Part shown: positions 1 through 12,963 of the stretch, one piece after another
How the letters are laid out: the number at the start of each line of letters is the position of its first letter
Position numbering within the stretch: the stretch's first letter is position 1
NCBI GenBank assembly: GCA_017979445.1
Contig: CM030715.1
Span: forward strand, 34,221,756 to 34,285,755
DNA length: 64,000 nt
Source: Akebia trifoliata
Taxonomy: Eukaryota; Streptophyta; Magnoliopsida; Ranunculales; Lardizabalaceae
Reading direction: 5' to 3'
Program-made: the position numbers and the translations under genes
Notes under the pieces: model-generated
Told to the model about the DNA's origin: nothing
Databases searched by the model: none
What the model saw: the letters and a program-made list of their open reading frames with translations, nothing else

Positions 1-2637
1 GCGAGGCCTTGACATGACTTATGTAAATCTTGACATGGCATCTGATCATTGGTTACAAGTAATCTCCTCACTTCCTTCTTTATCAAAGTTACGCTTATCT
101 ACTTGTGGACTCTATACATTTTCTTCTCCATCTCTTCTAAATGTCAACTTCACATCTCTTACTTTCGTTGATCTTAGCGGCAATGGTTTACAAGGTCCAC
201 TCCCTAATGCTCTTCAAAACATGACATCTCTTGAAGTTCTTGAACTTTCAGATAACTCATTCAATTCTACTCTTCCACTTTGGTTGGGTAATTTTCATAG
301 CCTTTCGGAACTCAGTCTTCGCAACAATGAGTTCAATGGTCCAATTCCAAGTGTTCTCGGTAATCTCTGCAACTTGCAGATTCTACGTCTATCGTACAAC
401 CAATTTAGTGGCGAAATAACTGAAATCTTCGGAAACTCATCCTCAGGTTGCATGGGAGATAAACTCAAGAGATTGAGCTTTTCCTTGAATCAACTTAGTG
501 GTCCTTTGCCTGATTGGTTAGGCCAACTTAAGAATCTAGAACACCTTTATCTTGGGGACAACTCATTTTCTGGTCCAATTCCTTCATCTCTTGGGAATTT
601 ATCAAATTTGACAGTACTATATCTCAGTTACACTCAATTGAATGGTCCAATTCCAAGATCCCTTGGAAGATTGTCAAACTTGAGAGAATTAGGCCTCACT
701 TACAATCAATTTAACGGTCTCATTCCTTCGTCTCTTGGGAGATTGTTAAGCTTGAGAAATTTAACTCTCGGGTACAATCAATTGAGTGGTCCCATTCCCT
801 CGTCTCTTGGTAAATTGTCAAACTAAACAGTATTATTTCTCAAAAAGAACCGATTGAATGGAACTATTCCAAGAACTCTTGGCCAACTTCACAGCTCGAG
901 AGGTTGGACATTTCTGAAAATTCCTTAGCAGGTGTTGTATCTGAGGATCACTTCACTAAACTCTCAAAGTTACGATATTTGGATATCAGTTCCAACCCCT
1001 TGGTTTTGAATGTCCGATCCAATTGGATTCCTCCTTTTAAACTCGAATATATGTCTATGGCAGCTTGTAACATTGGACCGCAATTTCCAGCATGGCTTCG
1101 AACGCAAACCACGCTAACTTGGTTGAATCTCTCCATGGTAAGCATCTCAGATACTGTCCCAAATTGGTTCGAGAAACTGTCATCGAACCTCACCTTCTTG
1201 GATCTTTCTCTCAATCAGATACATGGAAAGGTACCGAAATTTTTGGAATCAGACAATGCTGATAACAGAATGTCTTTGTACTTATACTCGAACAATTTTG
1301 AGGGACCTTTGCCGCAATTCCCTTCCAGTGTGTATATATTGGATCTCTCCAACAACTCAATTTCTGGACGTCTTCCACGAAATATTAGTGATATGATGCG
1401 AACACTCCAATACTTAATCCTTTCGGGTAATCTCATCGAGGGTAACATCCCCACCTCATTATGTAAAATGATGAGCTTGGAAGTTCTTGATCTCTCAAAA
1501 AATAATTTATCTGGAGATCTCCCTCAATGTTGGAGTAACATGCAAGTATTGAAGGTAATATCTCTTACATCCAACAATTTATCGGGGGTTATTCCCAGCT
1601 CTCTTGGTCATCTCTCTTTCTTAATATCATTGCACTTGAGCAAGAACAGATTTTTCGGAGAGCTCCCTTTGGCCTTGAAAAATTGCGCAAACTTGTCGAT
1701 TCTCGACGTTGGTGAAAATCGGTTATCTGGAAACATACCTACATGGATTGGAGATGGGTTATCGTGGTTGAGTATTCTTAGGCTGAGATCGAATAAGTTC
1801 GATGGTAGTATCCATTCTCAACTATGCCATCTGACTAATCTTCATCTATTGGACCTTGCGCAAAACAATCTCTCTGGAACCATTCCTCATTGTTTTCGCA
1901 ATTTTAGTGCCATGGTTTCAGGTTACAATATATCGCAATTTGAATGGTATGAGTCATATCATGACAGATTAATGGCGGTCATGAAAGGAAGAGAACTTGA
2001 ATATACTAAGATACTGTCACTTGTCATCCACATGGACCTTTCAAGTAATAATTTTGTGGGAGAGATACCATATCAGCTAACATTCCTTTCTGGACTGCAT
2101 GGTTTGAATCTATCGAGAAATCATTTAATTGGAAGCATCCCAGTGAAGATTGGTGATATGAGATTTTTAGAATCTCTTGATTTATCCAGAAATCAACTTT
2201 CAGGAACAATTCCTCAAAGCATGTCAGCTTTAACTTTTTTAAGTCACCTGGACGTATCATACAACATCTTGTCGGGAAGAATTCCAACAGGCAGCCAACT
2301 TCAGGCCCTCGATGATTCATCCAGTTATAAGGGTAACCCAGAACTCTGTGGAGCTCCATTTGTGAAGAAGTGCTTAGCAGATGAACCTCCGCAAGCTCCA
2401 ACAACAGATGATAAAGAGGAAAATGACGAATCTGAAAGGATTTGGTTTTACATTGGCATGGCTTCAGGAATCGTGTTTGGGTTTTGCGGAGTATTTACTG
2501 TTTTGTTATTCAAGACGACTTGGAGGTATGCTTATTTTCAATTTGTTGATGACATCAAAGACAAATTATATGTGGCAATAGTCGTGAGAGTAGCTTGGTT
2601 GAAGAAGAAACTCAAGTGCAACCAAGTTGAAGAGTGA
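1..2637 (+). pseudogene. LRR receptor-like protein (EIX/Cf type), 5'-truncated by the window, disrupted
   Basis: Reading from base 2, the frame encodes a long run of extracellular plant LRRs (L..L.LS.N.(L/F).G.IP spacing). It ends with an island/LRR/acidic segment, one membrane helix (about bases 2443-2513) and a short basic cytoplasmic tail ending KCNQVEE. There is no kinase domain, which is the architecture of receptor-like proteins such as tomato EIX2 that sense apoplastic ligands with co-receptor kinases. Two lesions are visible. An in-frame TAA at 824-826 sits where the repeat expects Leu (KLSN-stop-TVLFL). A 1-bp loss near 890-900 shifts the frame: the sequence reads HSSRGW where HSLERLDISEN is recovered in the next frame. 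The rest (about 904-2637) is open. It is most likely a pseudogene, although a two-base sequencing error would restore it. The N-terminus lies outside the window, and the second copy at 4.7-7.4 kb is its tandem paralogue. Confidence 0.85.
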
Positions 2638-4660
2638 AAAATCATTCGCTATTTAACAGCATCTCTCTATTGTTTAGTACATGTCTATACTTTTCAAGAT
2701 TCTATGTTATGTCCTTTATTTGCTATAAAATGTTTAGTCTTGTGAGAAGCAATGGTGTATGAGTATTGACCATCATTTGTGAAAAATAAGTTATGATGTT
2801 GTGAATTGTATACTAAACTTTTTATAATGTCATGGACAAGACTTAGACTGGTTTCAAGGGGTTGGGTTTGGGTTCTGTTAGGGAGCCAATGTATCCAAAA
2901 CCCAACCTGATTATTAGTTGGGTAGCCATATATGTTGCTTTGTTACTCATTACACAAATGTCTGCAAAGCTTACTTCTTTACTTGCTGCCATTGTTTCTC
3001 TATTCTTCATTTTCATCTAGGAATCAGTAAAGCATCATAAATCTCTCCAATATAATAAGGTGGAGATTAATGTGTGTGTGTTAATTACCAATTAAAGATG
3101 AGGACATTTAAGGTCATTTTCGTTAGTCTCTAATAGAGTCCAAGGTCAAGGGATGTTTTATCACTTTGAAAACATAAGGGTATTTCAAATATTCACCTAA
3201 ATGTGGAGGTGAATGTGTGATCAAACCAAAGTATTATTTACACAAATCCCCCTAATCCTGAATCAACTACCCCAAACCTTTCTTTTTAAAGTTAATTACA
3301 AGTGATAGATTTTTTGTGTGTCTAATATCGTTAGAATCCATTTATGCTACCAATGGGATGAGGGGCATTTCTATTTTTTTAATAATATTTAATATATATA
3401 TATATATATTTTAATCGTGTTGGCTATTTTTGCATAAAATTTTAATATAATATAATTATCCTTTGATCTCAATCGGCCACAAGTGTAGTACCTGCAAAAG
3501 ACTCTCTGATGTCAAAATTAGATTTCAATCTCAAAATAAAAAATCACGTAAAAAAACACTTATGGGGTATGATATTCCCTCCCTTGATTTTTGGCATTAA
3601 TCACAGAACTTGGGCAACCTTGAGGTTTTATTCATTAGGATCCTCCTCTCCCGTCATACTAATCTCTCGCCATAGTTATGGGTCTCCTGTTCTACATTTT
3701 GCCCTCATGAATCTATAGGGCTGCCTCTCAGATATTTGTTAGTGAACAATTCAGATCCCTATGAATTTTATTGGACGAGTATCCTCTTGTCCCAAATTGT
3801 GCCCATACATTCATGTTAACTTATACTATGATTCCCATTATCATTCGAAGTTAAATAATTTAAATATTTCTATAAATCCACACAATATTTATCTATAAAA
3901 TGGTGCACTCCATGAGAATGCAAATGATGCCTATGTGTTTAGCATTGTATCCATTACTAATTAAATTTCTCCAAAAGTAAATTTTTATTTTGTATTCTAT
4001 GCAAGTTCAATTGAGAGATACTTTTGAAATTCTCAATATTATCTATATTTAAAAAGATGGATTGAACCATTTGGTACATATTTCTCCAAGTCTTTGGCCG
4101 GCCTAACAATAAATTTCGACCACTTGAAGCTCGGCGCACCTTTCGGTGCCATTGATGAAGATGTTTGCAACTATAACTGATCCACTAATTCCAATAGGTT
4201 GGACGGATCATAATTGATCCAATAATCTAACAAAAAGGACAAAAAATAAAGTCTTAATTTTTTTAAGGAATTGTGATGTAACATCGATTGTTTGTTAATA
4301 TCGTCAAGGAAATGATTTTCGATCAAGGTCTAGAAGTACATCCAAAAGTTGTGGGGTAGTCAGTGAAATCAATCGAAAATGATTTCTTGTATTGAGGACG
4401 TACGAAGATTCAAGAAGGGATGAGAAGTGGGAACGTTTTCGTCTCATTTCTTGTAATAGGGTAATTTGGGATAAAGTTGGTACATTTGCGTCTCATTTCC
4501 AACATTTAGCTCTTGTTTTTACTTCATTTACAAAGCATTAAAAATGGCAATGTGATGATGGTGATCCACTTTGAAGTCTAAACACCATATATGCCCCCAC
4601 CTTGATCTATAAATATTACACTTGATTCTTGTAGTAGTAAAACCTCAACATTATTATTTC
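2638..4660. other. Intergenic spacer between the two RLP copies
   Basis: No coding gene was recognised. It contains a T-rich downstream region of the first RLP, a low-complexity GGGTTGGGTTTGGG-like patch near 2855-2930, an end of dispersed repeat family 2 (about 3085-3215) and an AT microsatellite near 3391-3408. The short open frames around 3509-3718 and 3957-4139 show no family resemblance or codon signature and are treated as chance. Confidence 0.5.
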
Positions 4661-7423
4661 ATGGCCAGATTCCTCCTCATCAGTGTTGTTGTTGTTGTGC
4701 ATTGACCCATCACGTTTGTTTGGTGCAGTAAAGAAGAAGATTCGAGCTTTTGTTGCTTACCGAAAGAGAGAGAAGCTCTTCTCAAGTTCAAAGAAGGTCT
4801 TATGAATCCCTCACATCGCCTCTCTTCTTGGATCGGTCAAGATTGCTGCACTTGGAAAGGAATAGGCTGCGATAATAGAACTGGACACGTCATCAAACTT
4901 GACCTCCGAAACCCATTTCCATTTATTAAGGGAAATTCCGATTATGCAACTTATAGGATGGCATGCTTGGTGGGGAATACTAGTAGTACGTAATTAGTCC
5001 TTCATTGCTTGAGTTGAAACATTTGAATTACATGAACTTAAGTTGGAACAATTTCTCAGGTTTTAAAATACCAAAGTTCTTTGGATCCTTCCATGAATTG
5101 AGATATCTTAACCTCTCTTCTGCAATGTTTGGTGGTGTCATTCCCCCTCATCTTGGAAATCTCTCCACCTTGCTTTCTCTCGATCTCAGTACTCACTCTC
5201 GCTTCAAAATTCACGGTAATTCTGTTGTTTATCCACGTAGTGGTTTTAAATTGAGTATTGATCGTCATGATATGCATTGGATCTCATACCTTTCTTCTCT
5301 GCAAGAGCTTGACATTAGTGGAGTGAACTTTTCATCAATTACGGAATCATCATCATTGTCATTGTCCTCTGATGATTATGATTGGCTAAAACCGATCAAT
5401 TCTCTCCCTTCTTTAATAGAGTTGCGCTTGTCTGATTGTGGCCTATATACAATTCCTCTCTCTCCTTCATCGTGTTCTAATCTCACCTCTCTTTCCATCC
5501 TTCATCTTAGCTACAATATTTATTTACGAGGCCCAATTCTAAATGCTCTTCACAACATGATTTCTCTTAAAGTTCTTGATCTTTATGCCAACCAATTCAA
5601 TTCTAATGCTCCAATTCTAGATGCTTTGAGGAATCTATGCAAATTGGAAACATTAGATTTGTCAGATAACAATTTTGTAGGAAAATTACTTGAGCATTCT
5701 AGGAACGATAACTCGTGTTTTCCATGCTTCAAGAATAATTTGGAGACACTCGATTTGTCAAGGAATCAAATTAGTGGGCATTTGCCTAATTGGTTGGATC
5801 AGTTTCAGAATCTTAAATACCTCGATCTTTCATCTAACTCATTTTATGGTCCAATTCCCACGTCTTTCGGCAGTTTGTCAACTTTGAGAGAATTGTATCT
5901 TGCAAACAATCAATTAAAAACTAGAGTTGCTAATTTGTTTATGTCCAATGCAAGCATTTCAGATTCCTTGCCAAATTGGTTTGGAAATTTCTCCTCCCAT
6001 ATAACCTCCATAGATCTATCTAACAATCAAATCCATGGCAAGGTGCCTATTTTTTCGACATCAAGCAGTACCAATCCCTATTTGAGTTCCAACAAAGTTG
6101 AGGGTCCTTTACCACCTTTTCCATCCAACTTACATCTTTTGGATCTCTCCAACAACTCAATTTCAGGACCTATTCCACATAGTATAGGTGATATGATGCC
6201 TAACTTGGGGTATTTACTTCTTTCTAATAACCTTATTAATGGAAGTATCCCTTTCTCATTAACTACAATAAAGACCTTACTAATTCTTAATCTCTCAAAA
6301 AATTATTTGTCTGGAACTCTCCTAACTCATTTTTGGAGTGGTTTTCATGACTTGTTCATTGTAACAATCTCTCAGGAGTTACTCCAAGTTCCATGGGTCA
6401 TTTACATATCTAAGTTCATTGCACTTGAGCAACGACAACTTTAGTGGGCCCTTGACCTTGGAAAACTACAAAAGCTTGAATGTTCATGTTCTTGACCTTG
6501 GAGAGAATAAATTATCTGCAAACATACCTATATGGATTGGAATGCCATTGTTACAAATTTTAAGTCTCCGATCAAATAAGTTTGATGGTAGTATTCCTTC
6601 GCAACTATGCCATCTCATTGATCTTCAAATAGTGGGTCTCTCCAATAACAATCTCTCTGGAGCCATCCCTCGTTGTTTCGATAACTTCAGTGTTATGGTT
6701 TCAGGTCAAACAAGAGGCTTATATTATTCGCAATATTTTCAAAGTTACGATGAACAATTAATGCAAGTCATTAAAGGAAGAGAAGTTGAGTATAAAAAAA
6801 TATTCTCACTTGTCGTCAACATGGACCTTTCAAGCAATAATTTGGTAGGGGTGATACCTAATGAGCTAATGATCCTTTTTGGACTGCATGGTTTAAATCT
6901 ATCAAGAAACGGGAAGTATCCCAGACAAGATTGGTCAATTGAAGTCATTGGAATCTCTTGATTTCTCCGTAAACCAACTTTCGGGCACAATTCCTCAGAG
7001 CCTATCAGCTTTAACTTTTTTAAGTTACTTGAACTTATCATATAACAACTTGTCAGGACAAATTCCATCAGGCAACCAACTCCAGACCCTCGACGATCCA
7101 TCAATTTATATGGGCAATCTATAGGACTCTGTGGAACTCCACTTGAGAAGAAGTGCTACTCATCACCAGCTCCAACATCTAATGATGGTAGAAAAGGAAA
7201 AGAAGAAGAAGAGTCCAAAATAGATTGGTTCTACCTCAACGCCTTAGTATTTGGATATTTTGTGGGAATTTCGGGATTTTTCGGAATTCTATTGTTGAAG
7301 AAGACTTGGAGATACGCTTATTTCTTATTTGTCGATAACATCATCGACACATTGGTTGTGGTGATAACAATGAAGATAGCTCAACTGAAGAAGAAGGTCA
7401 AGTGCAATCCAATTGAAGAGTGA
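4661..7423 (+). pseudogene. LRR receptor-like protein (EIX/Cf type), full-length but multiply disrupted
   Basis: The copy begins with a plausible start and signal peptide (MARFLLISVVVVVH) that runs into an in-frame TGA at 4703-4705. It then gives the classic RLP N-terminal cap: [33 protein letters not shown] and TGHVIKLDL. Many LRRs follow, then an acidic stretch, a membrane helix (about 7225-7296) and a basic tail ending KCNPIEE at 7421-7423. The frame changes near 4970-4995, 6360, 6411, 6905 and 7118, so at least five indels plus one nonsense codon break it. Each piece resumes the expected LRR register, so this is a decayed receptor gene rather than several small genes. Its C-terminal tail and island region closely parallel the copy at 1-2637, indicating tandem duplication. 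It is unlikely to make a functional receptor. Confidence 0.85.
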
Positions 7424-8159
7424 AAATATAGTCTTTTTATTATTGTTCAGTCAGGTACTCTCTCTCAACTAGCCTTTGTGAAGTGTTTGATCATGTCTTA
7501 CAAAGATAATGTAAATAAACTTTTTAGTTTCAGAATTGTTTGATTAATATTGAATCCCATTGCTTGAATATGTGTCCAACATCATGAGAGCAAACGCCTG
7601 AGATGGGTAGATATTCCCTAGGGATCATCTAGTAAACTTGATCTCTGGGAAAATCTTTATTGGATTATAAGGAAAGAGAGTTTTTGCTCACAGAAAAGTC
7701 AATTCAAGATTTCATAGAATCTCAAATGACCAATCATATAAAACCTATCGAGGGTAGTTTTGTAAATTGTAGCCTTCAGTACACATGGGTTTGTGCGATT
7801 GGTCGATCAAAAAAAAAAAAAAAGAGAATAAGGATAAAATTACATTGAGGCCCGTACATGTTATCCGACGTAATTACTTCTTTTTTTTTACAATAAACTA
7901 ATAAATTTACCTTTTGCATTCATGGGCTTTTTTGAACAATCATTGTGTCAATTTCAAAGCCCACTGTGAAGAAATTCAGAATTATAACAACTAGAAAACA
8001 ACATTCAGTTTAACATCAACTGGACCAAGCCCAAAAGAATTTGTTATGTGGTGTACTAAGAAGACAATTGTTGACAATTTGTGATAGTTCTTTCTTGTAG
8101 ATAAGCTGGAGTGGTGTGCCACAACTTCAGAGTTGCAAAGCTATATGACACTTCAATCC

Positions 8160-8560
8160 TTGTATTGTTGTGGTTTGTGGAGCCTAATAGTACTGGTCAG
8201 CAAGGAGGTACTATAAATCAAGCACGCTTGCATGTTGGTTGAGCTCGACGGTGAGCTTGCTGGGGGGTTCAGGGGACTCGTTCCCAAAAGAAATTTTCTC
8301 AAGGGAATTTTTGTAATTTCACTATTATTATGTAAAACCCTAGTTAGATTTCTTGAGGTATTTATATTTCTCATTTTTTTATGAGAGGGTGTAATCTGTA
8401 ACTGTAAGTTTTCTCTTCATATTAGAATCAGAGTGATCCGTGGACGTACCTCAATCTTGAGGGAATCATGTAAAATTCTGTGTTTCTATGCGTGATTTGT
8501 ATTTTGTTTCAATTCGTTTCTTAGTTCAATTGTTCATCTTTTTCTCAACATGTATATGCG
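8160..8560 (+). mobile_element. Solo-LTR-like sequence (Copia type), boundaries approximate
   Basis: The segment contains the GTGATCCGTGGACGTA motif at 8433-8448, a preceding CCTAGTTAGATTTCTTGAGG stretch and a following CATGTAAAATTCTGTGTTTCTATG stretch. I recognise this combination from the LTRs of common plant Ty1/Copia elements. No gag-pol reading frame or second LTR lies nearby, so it would be a solo LTR or LTR fragment. The exact TG..CA ends and target duplication were not resolved. Confidence 0.5.
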
Positions 8561-8747
8561 ACAAGTTTGCGCCCGATTATTCTCCACCATATTATAAAAG
8601 AAGGATAATTTTTTATTTTCATTTTCACTCTTTCAATTTTTGTATTTGAATCTTTGGAAAATAAGAGTTTTAATTCAACACATGGCCAAATGTAATTTTC
8701 AACATATATAGGCTCCTCCATTGAACTTTGATAGATTAAGTATTAAA

Positions 8748-8885
8748 ATATTAGGATTTGGGATTTTTTTTTTGATTGGTGCAATTAGTCCTAACTAGAC
8801 TAAGAATAATTTGATTGGTTTATGAGAATTAATGATAAAATGGAATAGTTTAGTTTGAAAAAAAAAAGATCTTAATTAGATTTTC
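8748..8885. repeat. Dispersed duplicate, copy 1 (partner 11655-11790)
   Basis: Shares a colinear ~135-bp segment with 11655-11790: ATTAGGATTTGGGA.., TTTGATTGGTGCAAT.., GAGAATTA.TGATAAAAT.GAATA and TTAATTAGATTTTCTAT. The copies differ at scattered bases and short indels. The parent element is not identified. Confidence 0.6.
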
Positions 8886-8977
8886 TATTGTCATCTTAGT
8901 AACCACTGCTAAGATGACAATAGTTGTGAAAGAAGATTTTTTATTTAGTCCCTCAATATATGCTACCTTAAAAGTAA

Positions 8978-9209
8978 GAGTCGTGATAATCTGACTATCC
9001 CACATGGCATACTCAATCGACTACCTGACGTGACAAGTTTGGGAATAGTAGATTTGTGCTCCTCAAGATACACAGTTCCCTCGAGATACACTTTTTATGG
9101 GGAAGTGCAGCCATGTATCCCAAGGAGCACAGATCTATGGTTCCCGAACTTGTCACGTCAGGGTAGTCGATTGAGTTTGCCACATGGGGTAGTCAGATGA
9201 TCACGATTC
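8978..9209. mobile_element. Palindromic hAT-like MITE, copy A (232 bp)
   Basis: The two arms are near-perfect reverse complements: left begins GAGTCGTGATAATCTGACTA, and the right arm read backwards begins GAATCGTGATCATCTGACTA. Flanks AAAAGTAA and AAAAAATA match at 6 of 8 bases, consistent with an aged 8-bp target duplication. It is homologous to copies at 20110-20332 and 34936-35157. There is no coding capacity. Confidence 0.75.
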
Positions 9210-10138
9210 AAAAAATAATAAAGCAAGCCATTATCATATCAAGAGAGAAGGTTGGGCATGGTTTAATAAAATCCATATTCACTTTTTCAATTACATAAGT
9301 AATCTTGAATCGCATTTAATGTACACCTATTTTAACTAAAACGACCTTACATCTTAATCTTAACGTCTAAGGATTTTCTAAATTATACACCGTTTTTTTA
9401 TTCTCGTTTCTCTCATTTTTTTTTTAGAACACATGATTTCTCCGATTTTGGAATCAGATTAGTCCCTATGGTTGCACGCCCTAACCCCACGTAACTTTCT
9501 TAATGTGCAACCGAATAACTCAGAAGGCTACCCACTTTCGACGATCAATTGGAGCAAACCCATCGCTAGTTTGCTGTTGAACCAATCCTGGGGGTATCCC
9601 ACTTTGAATCCATTATTAAACCCATTCAAATCTATCATTTCTCATTATTATCAATGAATATTTTTGTAATTTAGTTTAATTGAATTGATTTTCCACTTTG
9701 AATCCATTCAACTCTCTCCTCTATCATCATCGAAGATGTGTACGTAAAAGAAGGGAAATTATAACCTGAAACGAAAAGCATCAAACATACAACTAAGATT
9801 GGAAAATATTGAGGGATTCTGGTGAAAAATGATCCGACAGTCTTCATTTTAGAGAGAGGGAGAGAAAGAAAAAAAAAAACTCAAAAGATTGACATTGCAA
9901 GCTTGGATGCATCAATTCCCTTATTAATTATTGGAAAATGCTGAAGTAACATTAAAATTGACATTGATTGTCACATTGATGACGTGGAAGTATGTACGGA
10001 ATCATAGATGCTTTTCATCGATGAGTGAAAAACATCTATGGGTATGTCTTGTTAGAGAGTCAATATGTTATACTGTATTAAGGTGTATATTAATACGATG
10101 AAGGAGAGAGAGGAAATAGTAAGTGCTGAACATGCCCC

Positions 10139-10144
<6 letters not shown>

Positions 10145-10176
<32 letters not shown>

Positions 10177-10185
10177 TAGATAAAA
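10145..10185. repeat. TA/GATA microsatellite
   Basis: A run of TA dinucleotides followed by three GATA units, directly read. Confidence 0.9.
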
Positions 10186-10199
10186 AGATATAAATGGCC

Positions 10200-10740
10200 A
10201 TTCACTTCATCTCTCCTTATAATATTTTTGAGTATTCAAATTACCATTTTCTCATCTTTTCACGCATGCACTTAGATTTTTCAACGGCAATTACAATCAT
10301 TTCTGACAATTTTTCTATCGTGAATGATGAATATAGAATGATAGACTCCTAATTTTGAACATTAATATATATTTTTCAATTTATTTCATTTTTTTTTACT
10401 TTGATATTGAATAAATTTTCTCAAAATACCCAAAATGTATAAATTATAATTGTGAAATAGACACTTGAATCAAAAGTTATAATGAAATCTTAAAAAAAAT
10501 TAGGTTCTCAACTTCGTTATTCATTTTTTATTATAAATCATGAAAAAAATAATAAAAAAATATAACTATTCGAAATTTGGAGTATATCATTCTCCATTCG
10601 TCATTTACAGTAAAAAAACTTCATTGACAGTGATTGTAATTGCCATTAAAAAACCTATGTATGTGAAGAAGATAAGAAAATGGTAGTTTGAGTACTCCAA
10701 TATTCTAAGGACAAATGAGGTTGAGCAATCGTTCAGATAT
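10200..10740. mobile_element. Foldback repeat with ~160-bp arms
   Basis: The left arm contains AATATTTTTGAGTATTCAAA, ACCATTTTCTCATCTT, CGGCAATTACAATCA and GAATGATAGACTCC. The reverse complement of the right arm (about 10580-10740) gives AATATTGGAGTACTCAAA, ACCATTTTCTTATCTT, TGGCAATTACAATCA and GAATGATATACTCC in the same order. It is a non-coding long inverted repeat, probably a MITE or foldback element. Ends and target duplication are not resolved. Confidence 0.65.
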
Positions 10741-10792
10741 AAAAATTTCACTAGATGAACTATCAGCTATCGTCTAAAAGTGAGGGACTATG

Positions 10793-11012
10793 TTAGGACT
10801 CTATTTTAGTTAGATTTTATTTCTATTTCTATTAGGATTCTATCGGTAGGATTTAGCATTGATTTAGTAGTACGTATTAGATTTGAATAGATATTTTAGT
10901 AAAAGTAGAATTAGTAAGTTATTAGGATTATAACTCCTTATCTATAAAAGGATGCAATTTCCTTATCAATCAATGAAGAATATTTGTTTTAATTGTATTT
11001 TTACACAATCCT
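10793..11012 (+). mobile_element. Second solo-LTR-like sequence (Copia/TRIM-like)
   Basis: Starts TGTTAGGACTCTATTTTAG and carries repeated TATTAGGATT words, then a TATA-like CTATAAAAGGATGCAATTTCC and an AATCAATGAAGAATATTTG segment before a T-rich stretch. This order (TGTTAGGA, TATAAA, AATGAA) is typical of plant Copia/TRIM LTRs. No internal domain or partner LTR was found, and the 3' boundary is a guess. Confidence 0.4.
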
Positions 11013-11654
11013 TGATGTGTTGAGCACTCAAGATCGTCCTTTCTCTCGTTTGAGTGAGAATTAAGTTCCTAAGAGACTATTTAGAAAGAAACCTCTCCAA
11101 TAAATCCTTTAAGTAATTCTCCCCTAAAATTTACAAAATTTTCATACTACTTCGGTTCAACCCAACCAGACCTACTCACTTCTCATTTCTATCTACTTTC
11201 TTAAAATCTAGTTTTTCTATTGAACTTTATTCAAAATGCAATAAATTTTCATTTATAAGTTCTCTCTCAATAAAAATGGTACTAATATTAAGTGCTCGTC
11301 AAAATCATTAAAATCATATCGTTAATGTTTATTTTCTTTAATTAGTCGACTGCTTGAAGTAGCACGTATACTCTCATTTTAGGAAAAAATGTCTAAATCA
11401 AATTACATTGAGACCATCTAAGATCCAAAAGAGACAACATTAATTCAATGACGAAGCCCACGATAAATAATTATTATTGTTAGTAGTGAGAACCATTGGG
11501 CTAAGAATACCCTTGATTATGAAACACATGTATCAATCATTAAAAAAATCTTGATTATGTGGCGTGTTTTGAGGTGCACCTCCACGTCAACAATGTGTGA
11601 AATGATGTTAATTTTAATGTCATTTAGCACCGCTCGTAATTAATTGTTAAAATT

Positions 11655-11790
11655 TTAGGATTTGGGAAGTTTTATTTGATTGGTGCAATCAGTCCAAATT
11701 ATAGGAAGAATAATTTTATTGGTTTGTGAGAATTAGTGATAAAATAGAATACTTTTAGTTAAAAATAATATTTTAATTAGATTTTCTATA
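11655..11790. repeat. Dispersed duplicate, copy 2 (partner 8748-8885)
   Basis: Colinear with 8748-8885 (TTTTAGGATTTGGGA, TTTGATTGGTGCAAT, GAGAATTAGTGATAAAATAGA). Both copies sit in the same gene-free spacer about 2.9 kb apart in the same orientation. Confidence 0.6.
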
Positions 11791-12816
11791 CATGTGTAAG
11801 TGCCATACCAATCCAAACACCAGAGTCCTCTAAATTTCATTGGAAAACTCATATCTAACTTCTTTTTCTTTCATTTCGAAAAACAATTTCTTTTGGCTTG
11901 ATCCAACGAGCACTACCAACTTCCACCAAACCCCAAAATTTAAATTAAAAATTCAATTTTGAGAATAACTCTTTCTGAATTTTTATTTTTTTCAAAATTT
12001 ATAGAATTTTATCCTTTACTAGATAGAACATGATTTTTTTTTTTTTGTCAGAAGGTGAACCCAAAGACCCCAATAAGAGTGAAAATCCTTACCAACTTAG
12101 TAAGGTTAGTCTGACTATAAAAAAAAAAGTTTACATTACAATGGGGAATTGGGGATCCATGTTAGTAATCTCCCATTTAATTCTTGAAAAATTCACAAAT
12201 TTTTCATATTTTTCAATGAAAATATCATTCTCTGAATTATTGAATTATTCTGAATAATTCATGGATTTTAAGTTTGAAAAGAATAAAAAAAAAAATTTTA
12301 CGAATTTTTATAAAATGCTACTACAACTTATTGTATGTTGCGAAGTGTAAACTTGTAAGTTGTGACATGTAACACAAGTCGACTTTGAAGCGTCATGCTT
12401 TAAAATTTTAGAGGAATCCACATTTTTACATAATAAATATCATTTTTATTTTTATAAGAATAATGACATGACTCTCTCTACATTTATTTGAGATTACACC
12501 TTACTTTTCCAAATTGATGATTTGTCCTTACACTTTGATTTTCTTTTAAAAATCAATAGAACAATAACCTCAATGTCCTCATCATCACCAGCATCACCAT
12601 TAACATCACCAATTTCATCAACGCCATCTCTATCATATGTTCAAATTTTTTTAAATAAAACAGATTATACATGTATGAAGCATATGCTACATATGTTTCA
12701 TTAATCGAATTTTTGACCGAATTTCTTCAATCCAAAATTGAATATAACTTGAATTTTTCACGAATTTTTGTCTTATTCCGAATTGTTGACAAGATTGGAG
12801 ATATGATTGTACAAAG

Positions 12817-12963
12817 AATAATGATTTTTTTGACTCCCCCACTTGGTATACTCCGTATACACTCTTCACATGGTTGTACATAGAACCATAGATTTTTTTT
12901 CTTGGGCTACACAACTACACATTTTCTAGAGATGTTCTTTGTGTATCCCGAGGAAAAATCTCA
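12817..12963. mobile_element. Decayed half-copy of the hAT-like MITE family
   Basis: Contains AATGATTTTTTTGACTCCCC, CTTGGTATACTC, ACATAGAACCATAGATTTTT and TGTATCCCGAGGAAAAATCT in the family order, but the second arm is missing. The resemblance is to copies B and C. Confidence 0.5.
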
